From NCBI RefSeq assembly GCF_017810075.1, contig NZ_JADNYK010000002.1, forward strand, positions 372,001-436,000: a DNA stretch of 64,000 bases, in the 5' to 3' direction. Position numbers and translations under genes: made by a program. Below, one piece after another: positions 45,604 to 54,712 of this stretch (position 1 is its first letter; every line of letters starts with the position of its first letter). The DNA comes from Pseudozobellia sp. WGM2 (GTDB lineage Bacteria > Bacteroidota > Bacteroidia > Flavobacteriales > Flavobacteriaceae). The notes beneath the pieces are model-generated. The model had not been told where the DNA came from, did no database searches, and saw only the letters and a list, made by a program, of their open reading frames with translations.

Positions 45604-48594
45604 TTAGAATGATACGTTTAAACCGAACAGGTAAGTTCTTGCGGACGGATACCTAAACCTATCGATACCAAATGTTTGAATTTGATCGATTTCGCTTCCG
45701 GTATTAACTTCTGGGTCGTAACCAGAATAGTCTGTAATAGTAAACAGGTTTTGCCCGGTAAGGCTAAATCTAATATTGTTTACCAAATCTCTAAGACCAA
45801 TAACCGCTGGATCAAGATTATACCCAAGACTGGCATTGTTCAACCTTAGAAAGCTACCATCTTCCAAGTATCTTGTAGATACATCATTTGAATTCGTTAG
45901 TATTTCACTGGGGTATTGTATTGCAAAATCAGTTGTGTTCAAATTGTTCGCCAATTGCCCCTTATTGTACAATGACATGGCAGTGTGGTTGAATATTTTG
46001 TTGCCGGAAACTCCATTGAAATTAAAACCAAGATCAAAATTCTTGTAGTTAAAATTCAAATAGAAAGCGTACAATAGATCTGGTAGGGCAGTGCCAGGTA
46101 CAAAACGGTCATTGTCCAAGGAAACTCCATCTTCCACCAGGTCTCTAAATTGATTTCGGCCATCAGCTCCAATTCCTATAAAGTCTTTCATATAAAAGGC
46201 TCCAATAGGTTCGCCGTTAATGTACCCGTTAATGGTTGCATCTGTTTGACCCGATCCTTGAGCGGCACCTGAAGTGATTACAGAATAAATAGACCCTTCC
46301 ACTTCATTATCAATGAAAGAAACATTGCCGCCTATATTATAGGTGAAATCTTCACCGGCACTACCTCTATAGTCCAAAGCTACTTCATACCCATTATTTA
46401 TTACTTTCATATCGGGGAAGTTGGTCCAATACTTCTCCGTTGGATTGACAGGGTCTGGAGTAGTGGCGAACAAAATAACATCATTGGTAACTTTGTTGAA
46501 ATAATCTAAGGTTCCCGTTAGACTGCCATTCAAGAAACCAAAATCAAGACCTATGTTGGTTTGTGTGACCACTTCCCATTTTAAGTCAGGGTTGGCCGTT
46601 CTAACGGCAATCGTACCGTATGGATAATCATCCAAAGTGTTCTCATTACCATCTAAAGGGTAGGTGTCGTTATCGCTTCTAGAATCGTTATAACTAGCAT
46701 AGCTCGCTTTGCTGGCAATGCCGTTCTGGTTACCTGTTTGCCCCCAAGAAGCACGTAATTTTAGGTTGCTAAATACATTACTATCTTCCAAAAAGTTTTC
46801 CTTGTAGATATTCCAACCCAAGGCAACGGAAGGGAAATAGCCATATTTGTTATTGGCGCCAAACCTTGAGGAGCCATCTGCACGTAAGGTTCCGGTGAAC
46901 AAATATTTATCCGCATAGGCATAGTTTAATCTTCCAAAGTAAGACTGAAGCTCATCAATAACAGCGGTAGACGCTATTGTAGTGGCTGTAACCTCTGTAC
47001 TTGACTGGTCTTGATGGCGAGGCTCAATGCCGTTATTGGCAAAACCTCCTTGAAAATCGATGTCTTTTCTTTCAAATTTGGTCTCTTGGTATGAATGGCC
47101 GGCCAATAAAGTGAGTGCATGATTGCCAGATTCTAATTTGTAGTTTAGGGTGTTTTCTATCAAAAAATTACTGTTTTCTGTAGAAATGGTATTTAAGGTA
47201 CCCGCAAAAAGCCCTTCGCCTAAGGTATATGGTTTACTTTGAATATCTCTATTGGTAAGGGAATAGTCTACACCAAGGTTGGCCTTATAAGTCAAGCCCT
47301 TTATAATTTCTACAGATGGTGATATGTTGGCTAGAATTCGGTTACTGCGGGCTTCATCTAAATAAATATCATTTCGTTGCAAAGGGTTTAAGATTAAACC
47401 GCTCGCGCCTTCTAAAACGGTAATGTTGCCATTAGCATCGTAGGCGGGGGAGGTAGGGTTTAACTGAATCATGTCAACAATTGTTGAACCAATGTCAGGT
47501 CTTTCGTTTATAGTCTTCGATGCGGTCAGGTTAAAATCGATATTCAATCTATTGTCAAAGGCCTTTTGATTTAGTTTTACCCTTCCGGAGTATCTTTTCA
47601 AATCGCTATTATAAAAAATACCTTGTTGGTCTTGAACCCCTCCTGATACAAAATAGGAGAATTTTTCACTAACCCCGCCGCTCATCGATAGATTCACGTT
47701 TTTGGTGATTCCGGTGCGGGTCAATTCATCTTGCCAATCGGTATTGCCACCTTGATCATCTAAAGTTCCTCCGGCAGCTACAACCTGTTGTCTAAATTCA
47801 TCTGCGGTGAACAAGTCTAATTTCTTAGCAATGGAAGACATGGCCGTGGAAACTGAAAGGTTTATTTCTGATTTTCCGGCTTGTCCTTTTTTTGTGGTAA
47901 TCATAATCACTCCATTTGCAGCACGTGCACCATAGATAGCAGTAGCCGAGGCATCCTTTAGAACATCCATGGATGCTATATCCTGTGGGTTGATAAAGTT
48001 CAATGGGCTTGAACCCATGCCGATATCATTGTTACTGATCACAAAGCCATCGATGACATATAAAGGCGCGGTGCCAGAACGAAGACTACCTACACCACGA
48101 ATAATTACGTTCTGAGATGCTCCTGGTTCACCACTAACGTTGGTAATGTTAACACCCGATACCTTTCCTTGAAGCAATTGGCCCGGGTTGGCGACCACCC
48201 CTTGGTTAAAATCTTCGCTTTTAACAGAGGCAATAGAGCCCGTAACATCTGATTTTTTTTGGGTACCGTAGCCTACTACCACTACATCTTCTAATTGGGT
48301 AGCATCTTCTTTTAGCTGAACGTTAAGAGTGGTCTGTCCATTAATAGTGACCTCTAAAGGTGAGAAACCGATATAGGAAACTTCAAGTATGTCTGAATTA
48401 ATATTGGCCTCAATACTGAAATTACCATCAAAGTCTGTAGATGTACCATTGGTGGTGCCCTTTACAAGAACAGTGGCCCCTGCCAGAGGTAAGTTCTGTT
48501 CATCGGTTACCGTTCCGGTAACAACGGTTTGGGCCCAGGTTGCGGAGGCAAATAGAAGCCCAAAGAGTAAAAATAATAACTTGCTGTTTTTCAT
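45604..48594 (-). CDS. SusC/RagA family TonB-dependent receptor
   Basis: A 996-residue outer membrane transporter. Signal peptide to about residue 22 (ASATWAQ), then a carboxypeptidase-regulatory-like domain (VVTGTVTDEQNLPLAGATV), the TonB-box-like EDVVVVGYGTQ, the plug domain with VNITNVSGEPGASQNVIIRG and VLKDASATAIYGARAANGVIMITTK, and a 22-strand barrel ending in ...YLFGLNVSF. It forms the pore of the SusCD complex and is powered by TonB. The mRNA leader contains a 14-nt site complementary to the small RNAs at 50793-50884 and 54571-54656. Confidence 0.95.
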   Translation of the reverse strand: MKNSKLLFLLFGLLFASATWAQTVVTGTVTDEQNLPLAGATVLVKGTTNGTSTDFDGNFSIEANINSDILEVSYIGFSPLEVTINGQTTLNVQLKEDATQLEDVVVVGYGTQKKSDVTGSIASVKSEDFNQGVVANPGQLLQGKVSGVNITNVSGEPGASQNVIIRGVGSLRSGTAPLYVIDGFVISNNDIGMGSSPLNFINPQDIASMDVLKDASATAIYGARAANGVIMITTKKGQAGKSEINLSVSTAMSSIAKKLDLFTADEFRQQVVAAGGTLDDQGGNTDWQDELTRTGITKNVNLSMSGGVSEKFSYFVSGGVQDQQGIFYNSDLKRYSGRVKLNQKAFDNRLNIDFNLTASKTINERPDIGSTIVDMIQLNPTSPAYDANGNITVLEGASGLILNPLQRNDIYLDEARSNRILANISPSVEIIKGLTYKANLGVDYSLTNRDIQSKPYTLGEGLFAGTLNTISTENSNFLIENTLNYKLESGNHALTLLAGHSYQETKFERKDIDFQGGFANNGIEPRHQDQSSTEVTATTIASTAVIDELQSYFGRLNYAYADKYLFTGTLRADGSSRFGANNKYGYFPSVALGWNIYKENFLEDSNVFSNLKLRASWGQTGNQNGIASKASYASYNDSRSDNDTYPLDGNENTLDDYPYGTIAVRTANPDLKWEVVTQTNIGLDFGFLNGSLTGTLDYFNKVTNDVILFATTPDPVNPTEKYWTNFPDMKVINNGYEVALDYRGSAGEDFTYNIGGNVSFIDNEVEGSIYSVITSGAAQGSGQTDATINGYINGEPIGAFYMKDFIGIGADGRNQFRDLVEDGVSLDNDRFVPGTALPDLLYAFYLNFNYKNFDLGFNFNGVSGNKIFNHTAMSLYNKGQLANNLNTTDFAIQYPSEILTNSNDVSTRYLEDGSFLRLNNASLGYNLDPAVIGLRDLVNNIRFSLTGQNLFTITDYSGYDPEVNTGSEIDQIQTFGIDRFRYPSARTYLFGLNVSF

Positions 48595-48603
48595 ATTAGT
48601 GTG

Positions 48604-48617
48604 GTTTAGAGTTAGTT
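48604..48617 (-). promoter_or_regulatory. Candidate small-RNA target site in the susC leader
   Basis: The minus-strand leader reads AACTAACTC-T-AAAC here, 10-23 nt before the ATG. It is complementary to GTTTGAGTTAGTT, found in both copies of the downstream-operon RNA element, as nine contiguous pairs plus four more past a one-base bulge. Pairing would cover the ribosome entry region. Confidence 0.5.
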
Positions 48618-48979
48618 ATTTTAAGAATAGATTAAGTAATTGTTAATTAAACATTAACATAATTAATACAATAATAAAAATCTTCATTGAATTTTAAGTT
48701 TCTTTTAGTTGTTTTTTGATAAAAAAGTGTCTGGGAGACATTTCTTTTTAGGAAGGAGCAAAAGTAATTGAAGTGAAAGGTGAGGAAGTTAGAGAAAAGT
48801 CATACTTATTTTACCAAAATGTTTGGTTTTAAGAGGTAGTATTATTTTAATGTTAGGTGTTTTTTTCAAACAGTTGTAAGCGAGAGTATTGAGATTTTGA
48901 TATAAATGAAACCTGATAAAACATTTGCAAAAGAAAAAAATACCTTCTTCTAAAAAAGAACATTTTTTAGAAAAAATTG
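48618..48979 (-). promoter_or_regulatory. susC upstream region
   Basis: No gene is seen here. TACTTTTG on the minus strand (48759-48766) matches the -7 consensus and would give a leader of about 155 nt; no TTG lies 19-20 bp upstream. Within that leader TGTCT-GGG-AGACA (48728-48740), flanked by A- and T-runs, forms a small terminator-like hairpin. At the far end TTCTAAAAAA (48948-48957) and TTTTTTAGAA (48963-48972) form a weak hairpin just after the preceding gene. Confidence 0.45.
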
Positions 48980-50746
48980 TTAGGGCTGAACATCCAGCGC
49001 TTCTAAAATTTTGTGAAACACTTCATTGTTTTCGTATACACCTTGAAACAATTGAGATTGTGGACCATAAGCAAAGATGGGCACCATGACCGCCGTATGG
49101 TCATGAGTGGTAAAATCTCCCTCAATCTCATGCATGTCCATTTTGCCTTGCGGTATGGTAAGGCCACCTGTTTCATGATCTGCAGTGATGACTACCAGAG
49201 TATTTTTATTCTTATCGGCAAATTTCAAGGCTTCGGCAATGGCTTGATCGAAACCAATTCCTTCATTGATAACTCCGTCAATTTCATTAGTATGGCCATA
49301 GGAGTCTATTTTTGCTCCTTCTACCATTAAGAAAAATGGTTTTTTGGTATTCTTTAGGTAATTTAAAGTGTGTTTCGTTGTAATTGCAAGTTCTTTCTTT
49401 TCTTGATCATCGAACTTCCCCATAAGAAAACCTATGTTATTTCGCGTGGAAGAAGCCAGTTCTTCGAGTGATTCAAAAAGGGTATACTTTGAACCTTTAA
49501 AACTTTCGCTTCGGTTTGTGGTGGCAATAACGGCAATATGGCTCTTTTCCAAATCTTGGCGAATGCCTTCTGAAAGGGATCGGTCTATTTGATGGGCGTA
49601 AAATGAAGATGGCGTTGCACCGGAAATTTCGTCAGTAGTAATTATGCCCGATACAAAGCTTTTTTTAGATAAGAGTTCAGTGATGTTTTCTACTTTTCCG
49701 TCAGCGGTCATTCCTATGGCCCTATTGGGTGCTTTGTGACCTGTAGCTAAAGCGGTACCCGCCCCAGCGGAATCGGTTGTAAAGTCATCAGCAGACTGTG
49801 TTTTTAAAAATCCGATACTTTTTAATTGGGTCAAGGTGGTTTCACCATTGTTCGCTAAGACCGTTGCCGAAATTTGGGTAAGTCCGTTTCCATCGCCAAT
49901 CATTAAAATCACGTTCTCGACTTTTGATTTTTTCTGATCAGAGGCAAAACTTGGTTTGTAAACTTCGGAGAAAACTTGATTTTGATATTCCCTTTCTGGT
50001 AAGGTTGACATATAGGTCACACATTCAAACGGCATATCAGTGTTGATAAAGTCTACACCTAAATGGGCCAAGGCCTTCCAGGCTGTTTTGGAGTCTGGCG
50101 TGGCCCAAAAACGAAATGGTTTGCCTAGTCTATGCGCTTTTTCAATCACAGTGGTAACTTTTTCCAAATCGCCAGCAGTCAATCTTCCTTTTCCGTTCCA
50201 CGCGGTCACTTGTTTAAAGCTTAAACTTACCAAGGCAATCTTGTCCATTATTTTTTGGTCTTCAATGGGCTGAACACTTTGATAATCGAAACGGATAAAA
50301 CCAGGGTAGTTCACATAGTTCTTTGGTTCGGGCCTATTTCCTGAAATAACAATGGATAAATTTTTGTTGGTCGTTATTTCAGGATAGCTGTTCAATACGG
50401 CAATCAACTTTTCCAAAGTGGGCTTTGCTTCCGATTTAATATCTACCAAAAGTTGAAAAGGGGTGTCGAATCCACCTCCGGATTCAATAGTTTTTCGAAT
50501 GGGTTGTAGGTAAAGGCGTTCAAAATCCCGGTGTTTTTCAATTTCGGCTTGGGTATGGGCTACAAATAGGGAGTCGTTTACTAAAAACAAATCAGCTTCA
50601 ACAGAATTGGCTCCCGCCGAAAAAGCTTTCCAAAAAGGTACATTCTGTAGGTAGTCGTTATGCGAGTGTACTTTATAGGATGTCGAATCTTGAGCAAATA
50701 ATAGTTGAATGCTAAAAAACAGGCCGGAAATTAGAAGAAGCTTTTT
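48980..50746 (-). CDS. Fusion of a GDPD/PLC-like domain with alkaline phosphatase
   Basis: About 588 residues with a signal peptide (MKKLLLISGLFFSIQLLFAQ). Residues about 25-260 resemble the PLC-like/glycerophosphodiesterase (AIM6-type) fold: VHSHNDYLQN, SVEADLFLVNDSLFVAHT and a barrel ending GVDFINTDMP. Residues about 280-585 are alkaline phosphatase: VILMIGDGNGLTQ, the serine nucleophile in TDSAGAGTALATG, VITADHETGGL and TTHDHTAVMVPIFAYG. One exported protein could release phosphate from diesters in two steps. The frame opens at 50788; ATG 50746 starts the signal peptide. Confidence 0.87.
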   Translation of the reverse strand, partial: KKLLLISGLFFSIQLLFAQDSTSYKVHSHNDYLQNVPFWKAFSAGANSVEADLFLVNDSLFVAHTQAEIEKHRDFERLYLQPIRKTIESGGGFDTPFQLLVDIKSEAKPTLEKLIAVLNSYPEITTNKNLSIVISGNRPEPKNYVNYPGFIRFDYQSVQPIEDQKIMDKIALVSLSFKQVTAWNGKGRLTAGDLEKVTTVIEKAHRLGKPFRFWATPDSKTAWKALAHLGVDFINTDMPFECVTYMSTLPEREYQNQVFSEVYKPSFASDQKKSKVENVILMIGDGNGLTQISATVLANNGETTLTQLKSIGFLKTQSADDFTTDSAGAGTALATGHKAPNRAIGMTADGKVENITELLSKKSFVSGIITTDEISGATPSSFYAHQIDRSLSEGIRQDLEKSHIAVIATTNRSESFKGSKYTLFESLEELASSTRNNIGFLMGKFDDQEKKELAITTKHTLNYLKNTKKPFFLMVEGAKIDSYGHTNEIDGVINEGIGFDQAIAEALKFADKNKNTLVVITADHETGGLTIPQGKMDMHEIEGDFTTHDHTAVMVPIFAYGPQSQLFQGVYENNEVFHKILEALDVQP

Positions 50747-50775
50747 CATTTTAGTTTTAGGTAGGTATTTGGTTT

Positions 50776-50802
50776 CAAATTTAGGCAAAAGTAAAAAAGC
50801 AA
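50776..50802 (-). promoter_or_regulatory. Candidate promoter for the GDPD-phosphatase gene
   Basis: Two exact -7 boxes are on the minus strand, TACTTTTG (50786-50793) and TAAATTTG (50776-50783); a TTG at 50800-50802 lies 16 bp upstream of the second. The boxes abut the T-run of the preceding RNA element's terminator. Confidence 0.45.
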
Positions 50803-50884
50803 GAAACCGGCGACGAGAGCGACACCGGTTTCATAAACTAACTCAAACTTTGCTAACTCAAATTATGATGTCGCAAAAATCGGC
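50793..50884 (-). ncRNA. UUUGAGUUAG small-RNA/3'UTR element, copy 1
   Basis: Read on the minus strand: GCCGATTTTTG, two TTTGAGTTAG motifs 15 nt apart (50853-50862 and 50838-50847), then a GC-rich stem GAAACCGG(TG)/(CG)CCGGTTTC (50825-50832, 50803-50810) and T-run. Copy 2, 3.7 kb away, has the same parts in the same order. The stem differs by a G-C to A-U pair, a compensatory change. It lies about 130 bp past the GH1 stop, so it may be a processed 3'UTR or a separate sRNA; no clear promoter is seen. Confidence 0.65.
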
Positions 50885-51011
50885 ACAAATGATTGTTTGA
50901 ATATTAACTAAATGTCATCGTAATATTATCAAAATAACTCGTGCCAATTTTCTGTGGAAACAAGGTAAATTTGTTCAACTCTATTTTATTCAGTGGTTTT
51001 CTTAAGATATC

Positions 51012-52418
51012 TCAAAACTCCCTACTGAAATTCTCGGAATCGGTAAGGGCAACGGTAGGCCTTAAAAATTGAGAATACCACTTACCTGATGATTTTATAG
51101 TTCTTTTTTGGGTCTCAAAATTTATATGAACCAAACCAAATCTAGGGTGATAACCTTCGGCCCATTCGAAATTGTCCGTGAACGTCCAAACAAAATAACC
51201 TGCAATATTATGCCCGTCAGATTTAGCTCTTTGAACTTGCTTTAAATAATTCTGCAGAAATTGGGTGCGTTCAACATCAACGACTTTACCATTTTCTAAA
51301 TAATCTTCAAACGCCGATCCATTTTCGGTAACGATAATTTTTTGCACTCCCTCGTAAGCATCGAATTTAGAGATCATTTCATAGATACTTGGGGGGTAAA
51401 CCTCCCAATCCATTAAAGTAGTCTGAACATTACGTTCGGTTGCTTTCACAATTTTAGCCCTTAAATAGGGCACGGTGAAGCTATGTTTAACTACTTCTCG
51501 GGTATAGTTTTGAATACCTATGAAATCAAAATCGAACACACTTTTTTCGATGTCGCCGGGTTGAATATACTTCTCGATTCTTTTTAAGATCGAAACGCTT
51601 TCAGTTGGGTACCCGAGCCCAAGAGATGGTTCAATAAAAAGACGGTTAAGAAGCGCATCGGCCTTTTCTGCAGCTCTAATATTTCTTGAACTTTTAGAAA
51701 AAGGTGTTATCTGTGAACAGGAAAAGGTGGTTCCGATATGTGCTTCCGAAACTATTTTTCTGAGTACTTTGCCGCCAATGGCCTGGCATAAAGTAGCATG
51801 ATGAACGGCCGGTAAGAAATTCTTGAGACCTTTACGACCCGGGGCATGAACCCCTAAAAAATAGCCGGCACCTGTAAACACCATAGGTTCATTAAGAACC
51901 ATCCAGTTTTTTACACGGTCACCGAAATGTTTTGCACATACCAGGGCATAATTCTCGAACCAATTCAACACTTCCCTATTGGTCCAACCTCCCTTTTCTT
52001 CAAGAGCTTGGGGTAGGTCCCAATGGTAGAGGGTTACCCAAGGAGTGATACCACATTCGAGGCAAAAGTCAATTACTCGGTCGTAAAATTCTAGTCCGTG
52101 ACTGTTTATTTCACCTGTTCCATTGGGTAATATTCTTGTCCATGACAACGAGAATCTAAAATTCTTTATGTTCATCGCTTTCATAAGAAGAATATCTTCT
52201 TTGTAGCGATGATAAAAATCACATGCGACCCTACCATGTTGACCGGCGTATATGTTTCCCTTTTTTAAAACGAATTGGTCCCAAATAGATGTACCTTTTC
52301 CCTCTTCAGAATACGCACCTTCAATTTGATATGCGGCTGTGGAGACCCCCCAGATAAAATCCGAAGAAAAATCCAAAGCTTTCAAATCTTTATGTGAAGG
52401 TTTATTATCGTTTGGCAT
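51012..52418 (-). CDS. Glycoside hydrolase family 1 enzyme
   Basis: A 468-residue GH1 (beta-glucosidase or related) with the acid/base Glu in NWMVLNEPMVFTG (about 175) and the nucleophile Glu in IIVTENGSAF (about 375). N-terminal FSSDFIWGVSTAAYQIEGA is typical. No signal peptide, so cytoplasmic. Its start overlaps the glycosyltransferase stop by one base (TAATG), so the two are translationally coupled; a glycolipid or glycoside built and trimmed by this pair is possible. Confidence 0.93.
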   Translation of the reverse strand: MPNDNKPSHKDLKALDFSSDFIWGVSTAAYQIEGAYSEEGKGTSIWDQFVLKKGNIYAGQHGRVACDFYHRYKEDILLMKAMNIKNFRFSLSWTRILPNGTGEINSHGLEFYDRVIDFCLECGITPWVTLYHWDLPQALEEKGGWTNREVLNWFENYALVCAKHFGDRVKNWMVLNEPMVFTGAGYFLGVHAPGRKGLKNFLPAVHHATLCQAIGGKVLRKIVSEAHIGTTFSCSQITPFSKSSRNIRAAEKADALLNRLFIEPSLGLGYPTESVSILKRIEKYIQPGDIEKSVFDFDFIGIQNYTREVVKHSFTVPYLRAKIVKATERNVQTTLMDWEVYPPSIYEMISKFDAYEGVQKIIVTENGSAFEDYLENGKVVDVERTQFLQNYLKQVQRAKSDGHNIAGYFVWTFTDNFEWAEGYHPRFGLVHINFETQKRTIKSSGKWYSQFLRPTVALTDSENFSREF

Positions 52419-53431
52419 TACGAGAATTCACCTATTTGTCCAATTTTGGCCTCTTGAAGTACTTGGTCAATAATCTGTTCTGTAATATCTGGGTAATGAA
52501 TATCTAAATGATTTTCGCTGTCGATCCAATTCCTGATTTTGTCTACATGTTTCATTTTCAACGACTTTATTACCGGAACCCCCATTTCTTTTAAAGCTGC
52601 AGCATTACACTGTTGCTCATATTGGCCTTTCATAGGTATGACCATCAGTTTTTTTTGCATATGCAGGGCCTCGGCCGGGGTCTCAAAACCCGCACCGCAT
52701 AAAACCCCCTTACTGCTCGCCATACTGTTGATAAATGCCCCATTATCGATAGGCCTGATCGTAATGTTTTTCCAGAAAAATTTAGTGTCGTTGTGTTTTG
52801 AGAATACCTCCCAATAGCAATTTTTGATGCTTGATAAGACCTGAAGAATCTTTTCGTCGCTATAAGAGGGCAGATACACCGTATAGTGATTGCCTATGGT
52901 TCTTGTCGTATCTCTTATTTCTTGTCGAATAATAGGCGTATAGATCTTATCGTCGTACTTTTTAAAGTGGAAGCCATACTGAGTTGTCGTGGGCGCATAT
53001 TTGGAGAGTATAAGCCTACCCAAGGGGTCGGTTTTTTTAGGCTTTGGGGCATTGGGTGCCAAAACTGCTGCTTGATGGCTCAGAGAAACACACTGTCGAT
53101 GTCTTAACTTGCAAGCCCAAGCAGATACAGGTTCAAAATCGTTGATGACCAGGTCGTAGTCTTGAACAGGAATACTTCTTATTTCTTTCTGAAGTCTTGA
53201 CGAGTTTGTGCGTACATAGGTTCGCCACATATCGACCCCACCTTTTTTACCGAAAATAAAGCTCCAACCACGAAGTTGAAATTTAACCGGATACGGAATT
53301 TGTATATCGGCCTGTGTACCACTGACCAGTAAATCGAGTTCGATATTCTTTTTTTGAAGGGCAGGTATAACGTCTCTAGCCCTACTTAAATGACCATTGC
53401 CCGTACCTTGTATCGCATATAGCACTTTCAT
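52418..53431 (-). CDS. GT-B glycosyltransferase, MurG/UGT-like
   Basis: A 337-residue protein beginning MKVLYAIQGTGNGHLSRARD, the Gly-rich acceptor-side loop of GT-B enzymes such as MurG and diacylglycerol glucosyltransferases. A donor-binding block GVLCGAGFETPAEALHMQKKLMVIPMKGQYEQ lies near residue 260. Donor and acceptor are unknown. It sits between an LpxH-like phosphoesterase and GH1 with tight spacing, suggesting glycolipid or envelope work. Confidence 0.82.
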   Translation of the reverse strand: MKVLYAIQGTGNGHLSRARDVIPALQKKNIELDLLVSGTQADIQIPYPVKFQLRGWSFIFGKKGGVDMWRTYVRTNSSRLQKEIRSIPVQDYDLVINDFEPVSAWACKLRHRQCVSLSHQAAVLAPNAPKPKKTDPLGRLILSKYAPTTTQYGFHFKKYDDKIYTPIIRQEIRDTTRTIGNHYTVYLPSYSDEKILQVLSSIKNCYWEVFSKHNDTKFFWKNITIRPIDNGAFINSMASSKGVLCGAGFETPAEALHMQKKLMVIPMKGQYEQQCNAAALKEMGVPVIKSLKMKHVDKIRNWIDSENHLDIHYPDITEQIIDQVLQEAKIGQIGEFS

Positions 53432-53452
53432 CTTTAAGCAATTTTTTGATTG

Positions 53453-54319
53453 TTACTTGTTGGCCCTTGAAGCTGACATACTGTTGAATTCGGCCAGTAA
53501 ACTCTCGAAAAGCGCCCTCTTTTCGAGCATTTCAATAGGGTCGTTGATGTCGGTGTCTTCGTAGATCTTCAGTTGCGAATCTTCTTCATAATGATACAGT
53601 TTCCATTGACCTTTTGAGTATTCCAACGAGGTAAGGTTTTCGATCCAATCCCCTGAATTGAGATATTTCACGGCACCATTATCTGTTCTAATGGTTTTTA
53701 TTTCGGGCTGGTGAATATGGCCGCAGATAACATAGTCGAATTCGTTCTCTATAGCAATTTCAGCTGCGGTGTGCTCAAAATTATTGATGAATTTCACAGC
53801 GGATTTCACTCCGTTTTTAATCTTTTTAGACATTGAAACCGGTCCGCGACCCAACTTTTTATAGCAGAAATTGACACCCCTATTCAATAAAATTAGGGTG
53901 TCATAACCGACAGCGCCAAGTTTGGCCAACCACTTCGAGTGCTGCATGGTGACATCGAACACGTCGCCGTGAAAAATCCAAGCTTTTTTACCGTGTACGG
54001 TCAAGACCAATTTGTTCACGATACTGAACGATCCCAATTGAAAACCAACAAATTTTCGCAGCATTTCATCATGGTTTCCTGTAACGTAGTGTACTTTAAC
54101 CCCTTTGGCGATCCACTCCATAATAATCTTGATAACCTTCATGTGTGATTTAGGCCAATAACGTTTGCTAAACTGCCAGATGTCGATAATATCACCGTTC
54201 AATACCACTTGTTTTGGTTTGATCGACTTCAAATACTTGATTAATTCTTTAGCGTGGCACCCGTATGTACCTAAGTGCACATCGGAAATGACCACAATGT
54301 CAACGGGTCTTTTTTTCAT
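53453..54319 (-). CDS. LpxH-like metallophosphoesterase
   Basis: A 288-residue calcineurin-fold enzyme with DVHLGTYGCHA, LNGDIIDIWQ, YVTGNHDEMLR, WIFHGDVFD and VICGHIHQPEIK, in the arrangement of UDP-2,3-diacylglucosamine diphosphatases, which act in lipid A synthesis. No signal peptide. LpxH function is the usual assignment for this Bacteroidota group but other UDP-sugar or lipid phosphate substrates are possible. First gene of the LpxH-like/GT/GH1 operon; a TAATTTTG box lies upstream at 54471-54478 (minus). Confidence 0.8.
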   Translation of the reverse strand: MKKRPVDIVVISDVHLGTYGCHAKELIKYLKSIKPKQVVLNGDIIDIWQFSKRYWPKSHMKVIKIIMEWIAKGVKVHYVTGNHDEMLRKFVGFQLGSFSIVNKLVLTVHGKKAWIFHGDVFDVTMQHSKWLAKLGAVGYDTLILLNRGVNFCYKKLGRGPVSMSKKIKNGVKSAVKFINNFEHTAAEIAIENEFDYVICGHIHQPEIKTIRTDNGAVKYLNSGDWIENLTSLEYSKGQWKLYHYEEDSQLKIYEDTDINDPIEMLEKRALFESLLAEFNSMSASRANK

Positions 54320-54570
54320 GTAGCGGAATGAAATCTGGAGGTTTTTATTTTCTTGAATTTGAGGGGCGAAAAGTAGCTTCTAAGTCGTGAGATGAAGAAG
54401 TTGACCAACAGGGTTGAAACGTAAACTACAATTAGCTTCATATGCAGAAAATACGGTATACCAAATTTTGCAAAATTAAGTTTACCTAGTCGTAAACCCT
54501 TGATTAATTAATTGTTAGTTAATCATCAACTTTGTGAAGCATGTAGTTTGTAGGCGCTTTGTATTTATGC

Positions 54571-54656
54571 TAAAAGACAAAACCGGCGTAGAATCAACAC
54601 CGGTTTTAAAACTAACTCAAACTAGACTAACTCAAATAATTAGGTCAAAAATCGGC
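54571..54656 (-). ncRNA. UUUGAGUUAG small-RNA/3'UTR element, copy 2
   Basis: Same layout as copy 1 on the minus strand: GCCGATTTTTG, two TTTGAGTTAG motifs 15 nt apart (54627-54636, 54612-54621), stem AAAACCGG(TG)/(CG)CCGGTTTT (54600-54607, 54579-54586), then TTTT after a short gap. It begins about 57 bp after the stop of the last gene of the phosphatase operon and acts as its terminator at least. The rest of the 54320-54712 gap shows no gene. Confidence 0.65.
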
Positions 54657-54712
54657 TTTAGAGCTTGTATTCGGGTTAATTGAAAGTGAAGTAATCATTA
54701 CGAAAAAGAGCG

